From Bacteroidales bacterium (GTDB lineage: Bacteria > Bacteroidota > Bacteroidia > Bacteroidales > CAIWKO01): a stretch of DNA of 46,550 nt. The notes under the pieces were generated by a model that saw only the letters and a program-made list of their open reading frames with translations, made no database searches and was not told the DNA's origin. The first letter of the stretch is position 1. Every line of letters starts with the position of its first letter. Shown here one piece after another: positions 16,067-24,443 of the stretch. The stretch lies in contig JAGNBV010000015.1 of NCBI GenBank assembly GCA_018004645.1, positions 1 to 46,550 on the forward strand, given 5' to 3'. A program made the translations under genes and the position numbers.

Positions 16067-17506
16067 ATGAACATGAAAGAAGAATTTGTAAATAACAGTG
16101 CGGCACTTTTTGAAAGGCGCTTCGGTGAAAAGCCCATAAGCATTGATGAATTGCCGTCATCAGGATCAAACCGTTGTTATATAAGGGTGGTTTCTGAAAA
16201 TAATAAAGCGTTGGCAGCATACAACACCGACCGGAAAGAGAATATCGCCTACCTGAGCTTTGCCAAACATTTTGAAAAACACAAGCTGCCGGTAACAAAA
16301 ATATTTGCAGAAGATCTGGACAATCACCTGTATCTGCTCGAAGACCTTGGCGATGAGACGCTGTTTGCCTACCTCGAAAAGCATCGCGCCGAGGGCTTTT
16401 CGCGCACAACAGTGGGCTTATACAAAGAGGTGCTTGATAATTTGCTGCGTTTTCAGATTGACGCCGCCGCCGACCTGGATTATTCGGTTTGTTACCCTCG
16501 GGCTGCCTTCGACAGGCAGTCCATGATGTGGGATCTGAACTATTTCAAATATTATTTTTTGAAACTGGCTCAGATAAGTTTCGACGAACAAAAACTGGAA
16601 GATGATTTTAATGTTTTTGTTGATTACCTGCTGCAAGCCGATGCAGATTATTTTATGTACCGCGATTTTCAGTCGCGCAATATCATGATCAGGGATGGCA
16701 AATTGTATTTTATTGATTTTCAGGGTGGCCGTAAAGGCGCTTTGCAATACGATGTGGCTTCGTTGCTTTACGATGCCAAGGCGGCCATTCCTCAGCAGGT
16801 GCGCGATGAATTGCTGGACTATTATATAGCCAGGCTTTCGCAGAAAAAACAAATTGAGGAATCTGAATTCCGAAGGCAGTTCGCCGGCTTTGTGCTGGTA
16901 CGTATCATGCAGGCTATGGGAGCTTATGGCTTCCGCGGGTATTATGAAAAAAAGACGCATTTTTTGAAAAGTATTCCCTATGCGGTAAACAACCTGAAAT
17001 GGATTTTGAAAAATGCCGGATTGCCTGTAAAAACAAGTATTTTGCAGGATGTCTTTGAACAGATCATTGCCAGCAAAAACCTGCAGCGTTATGTTGATGA
17101 AAAAACACCGGGATTGACGGTGAGGATAAATAGTTTTTCTTTTAAAAAGGGTTATCCCGAAGATCCCGGGGGTAATGGCGGGGGCTTTGTGTTCGACTGC
17201 AGGGCTTTGCCGAACCCCGGCAGGTACGATGAATACAAGGGCTTGACCGGAATGGATAAACCCGTAATTGACTTCCTTGAACATGAACCTGAAACTGCCG
17301 TTTTTTTTGAAAATACCAGTCAGCTTGTTTCGCAATCTGTGGAAAACTATATGAAACGCGGCTTTACGCATCTTATGGTGAGCTATGGATGCACCGGCGG
17401 ACAACACCGTTCGGTATATTTTGCCGAAAAGCTGGCAGCCTATGTCAGAGAAAAGTTTGATGCAGCGATAATAGTAAATCATAAGGAACAAAACACAAAG
17501 CCATGA
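16067..17506 (+). CDS. amgK: AmgK-like amino-sugar kinase fused to RapZ C-terminal domain
   Basis: A 479-residue two-domain protein. Residues ~1-340 form an aminoglycoside-phosphotransferase fold: nucleotide-site lysine region near the start, catalytic loop YRDFQSRN (Asp and Asn intact; the usual His is Tyr), and metal motif IDFQGGRKG. This matches AmgK, the kinase that phosphorylates the anomeric carbon of MurNAc/GlcNAc in cell-wall recycling. Residues ~349-479 match the C-terminal domain of RapZ, including GCTGGQHRSV, the domain that in E. coli binds glucosamine-6-phosphate. The stop overlaps the start of the MurU-like gene by 4 bases, so kinase and uridylyltransferase are made together. 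A second ATG two codons in (16073) is an alternative start. TATTTTTG at 16037-16044 is a likely -7 element. Confidence 0.85.
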   Translation: MNMKEEFVNNSAALFERRFGEKPISIDELPSSGSNRCYIRVVSENNKALAAYNTDRKENIAYLSFAKHFEKHKLPVTKIFAEDLDNHLYLLEDLGDETLFAYLEKHRAEGFSRTTVGLYKEVLDNLLRFQIDAAADLDYSVCYPRAAFDRQSMMWDLNYFKYYFLKLAQISFDEQKLEDDFNVFVDYLLQADADYFMYRDFQSRNIMIRDGKLYFIDFQGGRKGALQYDVASLLYDAKAAIPQQVRDELLDYYIARLSQKKQIEESEFRRQFAGFVLVRIMQAMGAYGFRGYYEKKTHFLKSIPYAVNNLKWILKNAGLPVKTSILQDVFEQIIASKNLQRYVDEKTPGLTVRINSFSFKKGYPEDPGGNGGGFVFDCRALPNPGRYDEYKGLTGMDKPVIDFLEHEPETAVFFENTSQLVSQSVENYMKRGFTHLMVSYGCTGGQHRSVYFAEKLAAYVREKFDAAIIVNHKEQNTKP

Positions 17507-18216
17507 AAGCAATGATACTGGCCGCTGGCATGGGCACCCGCCTGGGAGCCCTGACCGCAGAAAAACCCAAAGCGCTCATTGAAGTAAACGGCAGGACACT
17601 GCTGGAACATGTGGTTGAAAACCTCAAGAGGTTTGGCGTAAAGGAAATCATTATCAATGTACATCATTTTGGAGGCCAGATTATTGACTTTTTGAAACAG
17701 AAAAAAAACTTCGACATACGGATTGAAATTTCCGATGAGAGCGATGCCCTGCTTGATACCGGCGGCGGCCTGATGAAAGCATCCTACTTCTTCGACGACG
17801 GCAAGCCGTTTCTGGTGCATAATGTAGATGTGCTTTCGCATATCGACCTTCATAAACTGGAAATCTATCATACGCACATGCGCTCCCTGGCTACCCTGGT
17901 GGTAAAACACCGCGAAACCTCACGGTATTTCCTGGTGGACAAATACCAGTTGCTGTGCGGATGGAAAAACAAAAAAACCGGCGAAAAAATGGTGGTACGC
18001 TATGGTGAAAAACTCACCGAAGCGGCTTTCAGCGGCATACAGATGGTCAGCCCGGAAATATTCGCGTTGTGTAACAAAAAAGGGGCCTTTTCGCTGACCG
18101 AAATGTATCTCGACCTGGCGGCCGAAAACAAAATTGTGGCCTATAACGACGGCTCCCTGTGGTTTGATTTGGGAAAACCCGAAAATATTGCTGAAGCGGC
18201 AAAACACTTCGTATAA
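17503..18216 (+). CDS. murU: MurU-like nucleotidyltransferase
   Basis: A 237-residue sugar-1-phosphate nucleotidyltransferase. The signature MKAMILAAGMGTRLGALTAEKPKALIEVNG (nucleotide-binding G-x-G-T-R-L and the P-K-A/P-L motif) is complete, and the metal aspartates appear in VHNVDVLSH and the C-terminal WFDLGKPE. Length and motifs fit MurU, which makes UDP-MurNAc from MurNAc-1-phosphate and so bypasses de novo synthesis of the MurNAc nucleotide. The identification leans on its overlap with the AmgK-like kinase. A general glucose/mannose-1-phosphate nucleotidyltransferase is the alternative. Cytosolic. Confidence 0.8.
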   Translation: MKAMILAAGMGTRLGALTAEKPKALIEVNGRTLLEHVVENLKRFGVKEIIINVHHFGGQIIDFLKQKKNFDIRIEISDESDALLDTGGGLMKASYFFDDGKPFLVHNVDVLSHIDLHKLEIYHTHMRSLATLVVKHRETSRYFLVDKYQLLCGWKNKKTGEKMVVRYGEKLTEAAFSGIQMVSPEIFALCNKKGAFSLTEMYLDLAAENKIVAYNDGSLWFDLGKPENIAEAAKHFV

Positions 18217-18257
18217 TGCCGTTAATTCTGCGAACGCGATAACATGATTTTATATTT

Positions 18258-19472
18258 ATGAAAATAGCGGTGGTGGGAGGTGGCGCGGCCGGCTTTTTTT
18301 CGGCGCTGACAGCTAAAGAGAACTTTCCGCAGGCACAGGTATATATCTTTGAAAAAGCCCGTCGGTTGCTGTCAAAAGTGAGGATCTCGGGCGGTGGCCG
18401 GTGCAATGTTACGCATGCATGCCCCACGGTGGAAGACTTGTGTGCTGCCTACCCGCGTGGCGGCAGGAAGCTGAAAAAGGCGTTTCATATTTTTAACAAT
18501 ACCCACACCTGCGCCTGGTTCGAAGCGCGTGGTGTGCCGCTGGTAGTGCAGGAAGACAATTGTGTGTTCCCGGCTTCGCAAAATTCACAAAGCATCATCG
18601 ACTGTTTTATGCGTGAGGCCGAAAGGCTGGAGATAAACATCAACTGCGGGGTGGGGGTTGCTGCCCTTACTGCCGGTAACGAGGGGCTGGAACTTTCTTT
18701 TGATGTGCCCGGCCGCCAGCCTGAGGTTTTTGATAAGGTGATTGTGGCGTCAGGGGGGTCGCCCAAGCAGGAAGGCCTGCAATGGCTCGAAGCGCTCGGG
18801 CATAAAATTGAAACGCCCGTACCGTCACTGTTTACTTTTAATATGCCCGGCGAATCGGTTACAAAGCTGATGGGCGTAGTGGTGCCGGATGTTGTGGCCG
18901 GTATCCAGGGAACCAAATTGCGGGCTGCGGGGCCTCTGCTCATAACACACTGGGGCATGAGTGGGCCGGCTATCATTAATTTATCCTCTTTAGGCGCCAG
19001 ACTATTAAACGAGAAAAACTATAGTTTTGTGGTACAGCTAAACTGGGTAAACCAACAAAATACGCTCGCTGTTGCTGAAAATCTTCAACGTATCGCCTCG
19101 GCTCATGCGGCCAGGGCAATACACAATTTCAGGCCCTACGACCTGCCTTCGCGCTTGTGGGAATACCTGTTGGCAAAATGCGGCATGGCCCACGACAAAA
19201 CCTGGGAAGAATTAGGAAAAAAAGGCCTCAATAAGATAGTCAATGTATTAACCAACGACACCTATCAGGTGCAGGGACAAACCACGTTCAGAGAGGAGTT
19301 TGTTACCTGCGGTGGTGTGAGTCTTGACAGCATTGATTTAAACACCATGCAGAGCAAGGTATGCCGAAATCTTTATTTTGCCGGCGAGGTGCTCGATATT
19401 GACGGAATTACCGGCGGCTATAATTTTCAATGCGCCTGGACCACGGGTTTTATTGCCGGTAAGTTGCAATAA
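18258..19472 (+). CDS. NAD(P)/FAD-dependent oxidoreductase, HI0933/YhiN family
   Basis: A 404-residue flavoprotein. The N-terminal dinucleotide-binding motif is VVGGGAAGFFSALTA, followed by the family hallmark ISGGGRCNVTHA. The C-terminal FAD-contact segment is LYFAGEVLDIDGITGGYNFQCAWTTG. This is the HI0933/YhiN (BaiN-like) family, whose physiological reaction is mostly unknown. It begins 41 bp after the MurU-like gene and may be in the same transcript, but no functional link to cell-wall recycling is known. Confidence 0.93.
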   Translation: MKIAVVGGGAAGFFSALTAKENFPQAQVYIFEKARRLLSKVRISGGGRCNVTHACPTVEDLCAAYPRGGRKLKKAFHIFNNTHTCAWFEARGVPLVVQEDNCVFPASQNSQSIIDCFMREAERLEININCGVGVAALTAGNEGLELSFDVPGRQPEVFDKVIVASGGSPKQEGLQWLEALGHKIETPVPSLFTFNMPGESVTKLMGVVVPDVVAGIQGTKLRAAGPLLITHWGMSGPAIINLSSLGARLLNEKNYSFVVQLNWVNQQNTLAVAENLQRIASAHAARAIHNFRPYDLPSRLWEYLLAKCGMAHDKTWEELGKKGLNKIVNVLTNDTYQVQGQTTFREEFVTCGGVSLDSIDLNTMQSKVCRNLYFAGEVLDIDGITGGYNFQCAWTTGFIAGKLQ

Positions 19473-19978
19473 AAATTTTGGGATGGTATTCCCAACTTAG
19501 TGCGCGGCTCATGGGAAACCACTTTTCATTAATATGGTTGTTTAACAGGACCAGGGTTTTGCATGATTTTTTAAAGCTACACAGATCCGGGCACTCCGGC
19601 AGGCAGAGCCTGGAATGACAGGCTGTTGGTGTCGTTAAAGGGGTGTCTGAAAAGGTTATAATGTGATTTTCATCGCCTTCTTTACCCCTCCCTATAGGGT
19701 GGAAGTCGCTGAAAATCAGCACTCCCTTTAGGGTGGGGTAATGATGATTTTCAGCAAGGGATAGTTTTGCGACAGCCCCCAGATTAAAAAGAATCAATAG
19801 TCATTCTGAATGCAGTACCGATAGCTTCGTTACGAAATGCGGAATCTATATTTTTTTGTCGGGGTTGCCTGATCTGCTTCCCGCAACGTTCACGCACATT
19901 CGCAAATTTTACATCGTTCATTTGTGTATAGGACAGGTTAAATTCGATGGAAATGATTATTTTTGATTTTTCTAAGAA
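19473..19978. other. Intergenic region with short repeats, no gene
   Basis: I see no real gene here; the only long frame (minus strand, 115 codons) reads through repeat sequence and has no family resemblance. The region contains the inverted and direct repeats at 19689-19755, and a stretch at about 19800-19850 (GTCATTCTGAATGCAG ... GGAATCTAT) that resembles a degenerate dispersed intergenic repeat. Confidence 0.6.
19689..19755. repeat. Inverted-repeat element with TCCCTwTAGGGTGG units
   Basis: GCTGAAAATCA at 19708-19718 and TGATTTTCAGC at 19745-19755 are perfect 11-bp inverted copies. Between and before them TCCCTATAGGGTGG (19689-19702) and TCCCTTTAGGGTGG (19723-19736) form a near-identical direct repeat, each itself nearly palindromic. 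It may be a REP-like dispersed repeat or a transcript-end hairpin; there is no following T-run on the plus strand. Confidence 0.5.
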
Positions 19979-21427
19979 ATGAAAATTCTGAATAACTATT
20001 ATTTTTGGATATTCTTGCTGATAGGACTGGTAGCGCCATTCTTTGTCTTGTCATTCTTTGTCTTTCCTTCAGCCGATGACTTTAGTGTGTATAATTTGTT
20101 GCAACAGTATTCATGTTGCGAATATCAGGAGTATATGTACATGAACTGGGCAGGGCGCTACATAGCCAATGTTACCGATGTGCTCAATCCTGTGCAGTGT
20201 GTAACGGCATACAGACTTATACCTTTGTTTTTACTGCTGTTGCTTTTTGGAGCTTTGTATGTGTTGTTCCGTTGCTTTTTTAAAAAATTTCTGAGCACCC
20301 CTCAGTTGTTATTATTTACGCTGGTTTTTTATGCATTATACCTCAATGCCTTTCCCTCGCCGGCGGAAGGGATATACTGGTATCCGGGAGCAAAAAACTA
20401 TCTGCTGGCCAATATCCTGACATTGTTTTTTCTTTCGGCTTTATATAAAATGATGTTTGCAGCAAAACGTACAATGGTTTTCTACTGGTGGTCTGCCGCT
20501 TTAGTGCTGGCCTTTTTGACTATAGGACTCAATGAAATAAGTTTGCTGTTGGTCTGTGGTCTTACTTTGCTGCTTTTGGCCGCCAATGGCTTTGTACACC
20601 GCAAACTGTCCCTGCCGGTTTTGCTGTTGTTAGTCTGTATGGCATTGTTTGCTGTTGTAGCTGTTGCAGCCCCCGGGAATTTTGTCCGCATGTCTTTTTT
20701 TGACGGCAGCATGGATGTGGGAAAAAGCATCATCCAGGCCTTTGTATCGTTGCTAAAGCTGCTCGGCCTCTATGTTCAGAATGCAGCTTTTATATTGTTG
20801 TCGCTGCTTGCCATACCTTTTGTGTACTCCCTGATCAGTGCGGGAGGAATACGTTACCGTTTTCTGATAAATCCTTTTTTGCTGGCATTTTTTTCGTTGC
20901 TGATGCTTTATATGCTTTTTTTGCCGGGATACCTGGGTATGAGCCTCCCGCCGCCAATGCGCGTCAATGCGCTGCTATTGCTGGTCTTTCTGTTGATGTG
21001 GCTGGTCAACATCATAAACTTATGTCATTACCTGTACCTGAAAAAAACGATGTTGCCTGTGCTACCGTCCTGGTTTGAGAAGGCCCTGTTGCTTTGCGCT
21101 GTTTTACTCGTATTGTCCGACTTTTACAGGGAACCCGCAACAGCCGTCCACTTCAGGAGCAACATACCCGGGGCGTTTTACGATTTGTTCGTAAAGGCCC
21201 CGGCTTATAAACGGGAGATGCTGGAGCGTGAAAAAGCTATAGCTGAGGCCAAAAAGCGGGGCGTAACGGATGTGGAGGTGGATGCATTGAAAACACCCGC
21301 GCCAACAATATTTTTTGTAGATTTAAAAACTGACAGTTCCTCGTGGATTAACAGGAATTATGCAGCGTATCAGGGGTTGCATTCCATCAAGTTGAAAACG
21401 TCTGGCTCTGCTGAAAAAACAAATTGA
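19979..21427 (+). CDS. Polytopic membrane protein (DUF6056-like)
   Basis: A 482-residue protein with about ten to eleven TM helices and a ~70-residue charged C-terminal tail. The first loop has FPSADDFSVYNLL, an acidic motif after TM1 that recalls GT-C glycosyltransferases, and a later loop contains GIYWYPGAKNYLLANI. I associate this with the DUF6056 type of uncharacterised membrane proteins. A transferase acting on lipid-linked sugars is a guess. The stop codon lies 2 bp before the ATG of the AddB-like gene, so they are likely co-transcribed. Confidence 0.7.
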   Translation: MKILNNYYFWIFLLIGLVAPFFVLSFFVFPSADDFSVYNLLQQYSCCEYQEYMYMNWAGRYIANVTDVLNPVQCVTAYRLIPLFLLLLLFGALYVLFRCFFKKFLSTPQLLLFTLVFYALYLNAFPSPAEGIYWYPGAKNYLLANILTLFFLSALYKMMFAAKRTMVFYWWSAALVLAFLTIGLNEISLLLVCGLTLLLLAANGFVHRKLSLPVLLLLVCMALFAVVAVAAPGNFVRMSFFDGSMDVGKSIIQAFVSLLKLLGLYVQNAAFILLSLLAIPFVYSLISAGGIRYRFLINPFLLAFFSLLMLYMLFLPGYLGMSLPPPMRVNALLLLVFLLMWLVNIINLCHYLYLKKTMLPVLPSWFEKALLLCAVLLVLSDFYREPATAVHFRSNIPGAFYDLFVKAPAYKREMLEREKAIAEAKKRGVTDVEVDALKTPAPTIFFVDLKTDSSSWINRNYAAYQGLHSIKLKTSGSAEKTN

Positions 21428-21429
21428 CT

Positions 21430-24291
21430 ATGGAATTTTTAAAAAAGACTGCTGATTATTTGTTGAAAAATCATCCGGAAGATTTCGGTAGTATCACCGT
21501 TGTTCTGCCCAACAGGAGGGCGGGTATTTTTTTAAAGAAATACTTGTCGGAGCTGATCCACAAGCCGGTATTTCTTCCAAAGATTGTTTCCATACAGGAT
21601 TTTGTTCTTGGGCTTTCAGCCATGAATATGGCCGATGAAATCACTTTGCTGGTAGAGCTCTATAAAAGTTATGCGGCGGTCAAGCCTTCCGAACCCGAGA
21701 CTTTTGATGAGTTTCTGCATTGGGGAGGCAAATTGTTGCAGGATTTTGATGAACTTGACCAGCATCTGGCCGAAACGGAATTTGTTTTTTCCTACCTGAA
21801 AGAGGATAAAAACCTTGCCTTGTGGGCGCTCGACAAAAAGCCCCTGAGCGAATTTCAAAAGAATTACCTGGAATTTTATGGTTTGTTGCACGACATCTAT
21901 CTTGATTTCACGGCCCGTCTTTACGAGCGGGGGACAGGCACTTACGGCATGGCCTGCCGCAGGGTAGCCGGCCTTCTGAAAACTTCCGACGATGTGGTCA
22001 ACAGCCACCCAGCCGTTGTGTTCGCCGGTATCAACGCACTGAGCGCTTCTGAAGAGTTTATTATTAACTGTTTTTATCAAAATGCCAAAGCCGAATTGCT
22101 GTGGGATGGTGATGAATACTATGTGAAAGATACGTTGCAGGAAGCCGGGAGTTTTATACGGCGTTACCTCAGCCAATGGGACAGGGAAGAATCAAAATGG
22201 ATTGACAATGAGCTGTTGACGCAGCCAAAGAAGATCACATTGGTTGCCGTGGCCGGAAAAGTGGGCCAGGTAAAATATGCCGCCCGCGAAATAGCTTCCC
22301 TGTTGGCACATGGGGTTAAAAGCGAGCAGATTTCGGTGGTGCTAAACGAAGAGAGCCTGCTGATACCTATGCTGAATTCGGTGCCTCAGGATATTGAGAA
22401 GTTTAACATTACGATGGGCTATCCCATGAGGTTTTCTTCGGTGTATAACTTCATAGAGTCGGTGTTTCTGTTGCATGAAAATGCCGAACGTTTCCGTAAT
22501 ATCAAAAATGCCAAAGAGCCCCTGTTTTATCATAAAGACCTGCAAAAGCTGTTTAACCACAATTTCGTAAGTAATATTGACGGCGGTGGGCATTTGCTTG
22601 TTTCGCTGCTGAAAGGCCAGGAACGCATTTTTTATACCCGTGACGAGGTAAATCATTTGTTGTCGAAATGTTTTCAAACCGTTCCCGGGCCGCTTGCCAA
22701 ACTTTTTGAACCATGGTATCAGCAGGCGTCAAAGGCAGTGGAATGTCTTACGGGTTTCATCACGTTTATCAAAGAGGAAATCTTTTCCAAACGCGGACTT
22801 GACGCTGAATTTCTTTTTGCTGCCATAAAGATCTTCTCCCGTATCACGGCGGTAAGCGAAACGGCTGGTCTCACACTCCCGGCCAATACGCTTCATCAGT
22901 TGTTTTCTCAGCACGTTTCGCAAACCAGGGTTCCTTTTGTGGGCGAGCCGCTCAATGGCCTGCAGATTATGGGAATGCTGGAAACACGCACACTCGACTT
23001 CGACACCGTGTTTTTGTTGTCGGTCAACGAGGGGGTGCTGCCTAAAGCAAAATCCGGCACTTCATTTATCCCTCATGGAATTCGCGTGGATGCCAACCTC
23101 CCCACTTACAAACAAAATGAGGAAATTTTTGCATATCACTTTTACCGTATTTTACAGCGGAGTAAAAATATCTACCTCATTTATAACACACAGCCCGACG
23201 ATATGGGCGGCGGCGAACGCAGCCGTTTTGTAAATCAGGTGGTGCACGAGCTGCCCAAAAAGAACCCTTTGGTAACTATCGAAGAACTGTTTGTTACTTT
23301 TCCGCCCGAAAAGAATAGTATCCAGCCCATGGCTATCAAAAAAGATCAGGTGGTGGCAGAACGGCTCGCGGCCTTAGCCAAAAAAGGACTTTCGCCTTCC
23401 GCACTGAATGTTTACCGAAAATGCGGTTTGCAATATTATTTCAGTTATGTTGCCGGGATATGGGAAGCGGAAGAGCTATCGGAAACCATCGACAGCAAAG
23501 AACTTGGCGATCATATTCATGAGGTTTTGGACAGCCTCTTCAAACCTTATGAAAATGGTGTATTGACAGAGGATGTTGTCAGCGGATTTCTTGACGACTA
23601 TGAGGCGATCCTGGAAAAGGTTTATTACAGCGACAAGCCGGGGACATACGACCGCAAGAGCGGCAAAAACCTGCTGATATATAATGTTATCAGGGATTAC
23701 CTGCGAAAATTTATTTTAACGCAACTGGAGATTGTCAGGGAACATCAAAAGGAAAAGATTTTGCATAAAGTCCTTTCAACGGAGAAAGACCTGCGGCACA
23801 GCCTGGAGCTGGGTGATGACAGCATGGTGAAAACGCTGCTGTTGAAAGGGGTGGCCGATAGGATAGACCTGATTGGCAAGAACCTTCAGATTATCGATTA
23901 TAAGTCGGGCAATACCGGCGGAAAGAATTTTGATATTTACAAACTGCTTGCTGATGAGCAGGATTACCGTAACGATTATTGTTTCCAGGTTTTACTGTAC
24001 CTGTGGTTGTATAACAAACAACATCCCGGGGAACGGCATGAGGGGCAGTATTGCGGGGTGTGGAGCATGCGCCGGATTGAAGAGGGGATCAGTAATGTGT
24101 GTTATGATGAATTTCCGGAGAAAAGCAGGTCGCCCAAACTCTATGCCATGCAGGCAGAGCACCTGGAAGCCTTTGAACAAATGCTCATGAATATCCTTAA
24201 AAGTCTTTTTAACAGGGACGAAGATTTTGTTCAGACCGGTAACGAAGAAAATTGTGAGTTATGCCCGTATGCGCTGATATGCGGAAGATAA
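21430..24291 (+). CDS. AddB-like PD-(D/E)XK nuclease / inactivated helicase
   Basis: A 953-residue cytosolic protein with the organisation of AddB, the partner of AddA in double-strand-break end processing. The N-terminal helicase-like region starts FGSITVVLPNRRAGIFLKKYL, where no Walker A lysine motif is present. The C-terminal nuclease domain has the catalytic block GVADRIDLIG...LQIIDYKSG and cysteines for an iron-sulfur staple: one in VYRKCGLQYYF and CELCPYALIC at the end. I start at the ATG at 21430, 2 bp after the previous stop; a TTG at 21424 is open too. No addA-like gene is in the window. Confidence 0.88.
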   Translation: MEFLKKTADYLLKNHPEDFGSITVVLPNRRAGIFLKKYLSELIHKPVFLPKIVSIQDFVLGLSAMNMADEITLLVELYKSYAAVKPSEPETFDEFLHWGGKLLQDFDELDQHLAETEFVFSYLKEDKNLALWALDKKPLSEFQKNYLEFYGLLHDIYLDFTARLYERGTGTYGMACRRVAGLLKTSDDVVNSHPAVVFAGINALSASEEFIINCFYQNAKAELLWDGDEYYVKDTLQEAGSFIRRYLSQWDREESKWIDNELLTQPKKITLVAVAGKVGQVKYAAREIASLLAHGVKSEQISVVLNEESLLIPMLNSVPQDIEKFNITMGYPMRFSSVYNFIESVFLLHENAERFRNIKNAKEPLFYHKDLQKLFNHNFVSNIDGGGHLLVSLLKGQERIFYTRDEVNHLLSKCFQTVPGPLAKLFEPWYQQASKAVECLTGFITFIKEEIFSKRGLDAEFLFAAIKIFSRITAVSETAGLTLPANTLHQLFSQHVSQTRVPFVGEPLNGLQIMGMLETRTLDFDTVFLLSVNEGVLPKAKSGTSFIPHGIRVDANLPTYKQNEEIFAYHFYRILQRSKNIYLIYNTQPDDMGGGERSRFVNQVVHELPKKNPLVTIEELFVTFPPEKNSIQPMAIKKDQVVAERLAALAKKGLSPSALNVYRKCGLQYYFSYVAGIWEAEELSETIDSKELGDHIHEVLDSLFKPYENGVLTEDVVSGFLDDYEAILEKVYYSDKPGTYDRKSGKNLLIYNVIRDYLRKFILTQLEIVREHQKEKILHKVLSTEKDLRHSLELGDDSMVKTLLLKGVADRIDLIGKNLQIIDYKSGNTGGKNFDIYKLLADEQDYRNDYCFQVLLYLWLYNKQHPGERHEGQYCGVWSMRRIEEGISNVCYDEFPEKSRSPKLYAMQAEHLEAFEQMLMNILKSLFNRDEDFVQTGNEENCELCPYALICGR

Positions 24292-24421
24292 TGGTGTTGA
24301 GGGTTACTGTGAAAAAATAAGGAGTTGTATATTGCTTTTAGCTGGTACATACTTTATTGCGGTGGGGAATATTTGTAATAAATAATCCGGAAATCCTGCC
24401 CCGTAATGTCTATAAATTTCG

Positions 24422-24429
24422 TATATTTG
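24422..24429 (+). promoter_or_regulatory. -7 element of the MEMO-AMMECR1 gene
   Basis: TATATTTG is an exact TAnnTTTG match. Transcription would begin at about 24435, i.e. at or next to the first in-frame ATG, so either the message is leaderless or the ATG at 24444 is used. No clear TTTG at -33. Confidence 0.4.
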
Positions 24430-24443
24430 TATAAATGAGCAAT

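Noticed and set aside
19450-19797. 115-codon minus-strand frame downstream of the HI0933-type gene
   Set aside because: It reads through inverted and direct repeats, has no family resemblance or promoter, and overlaps the end of the flavoprotein gene.
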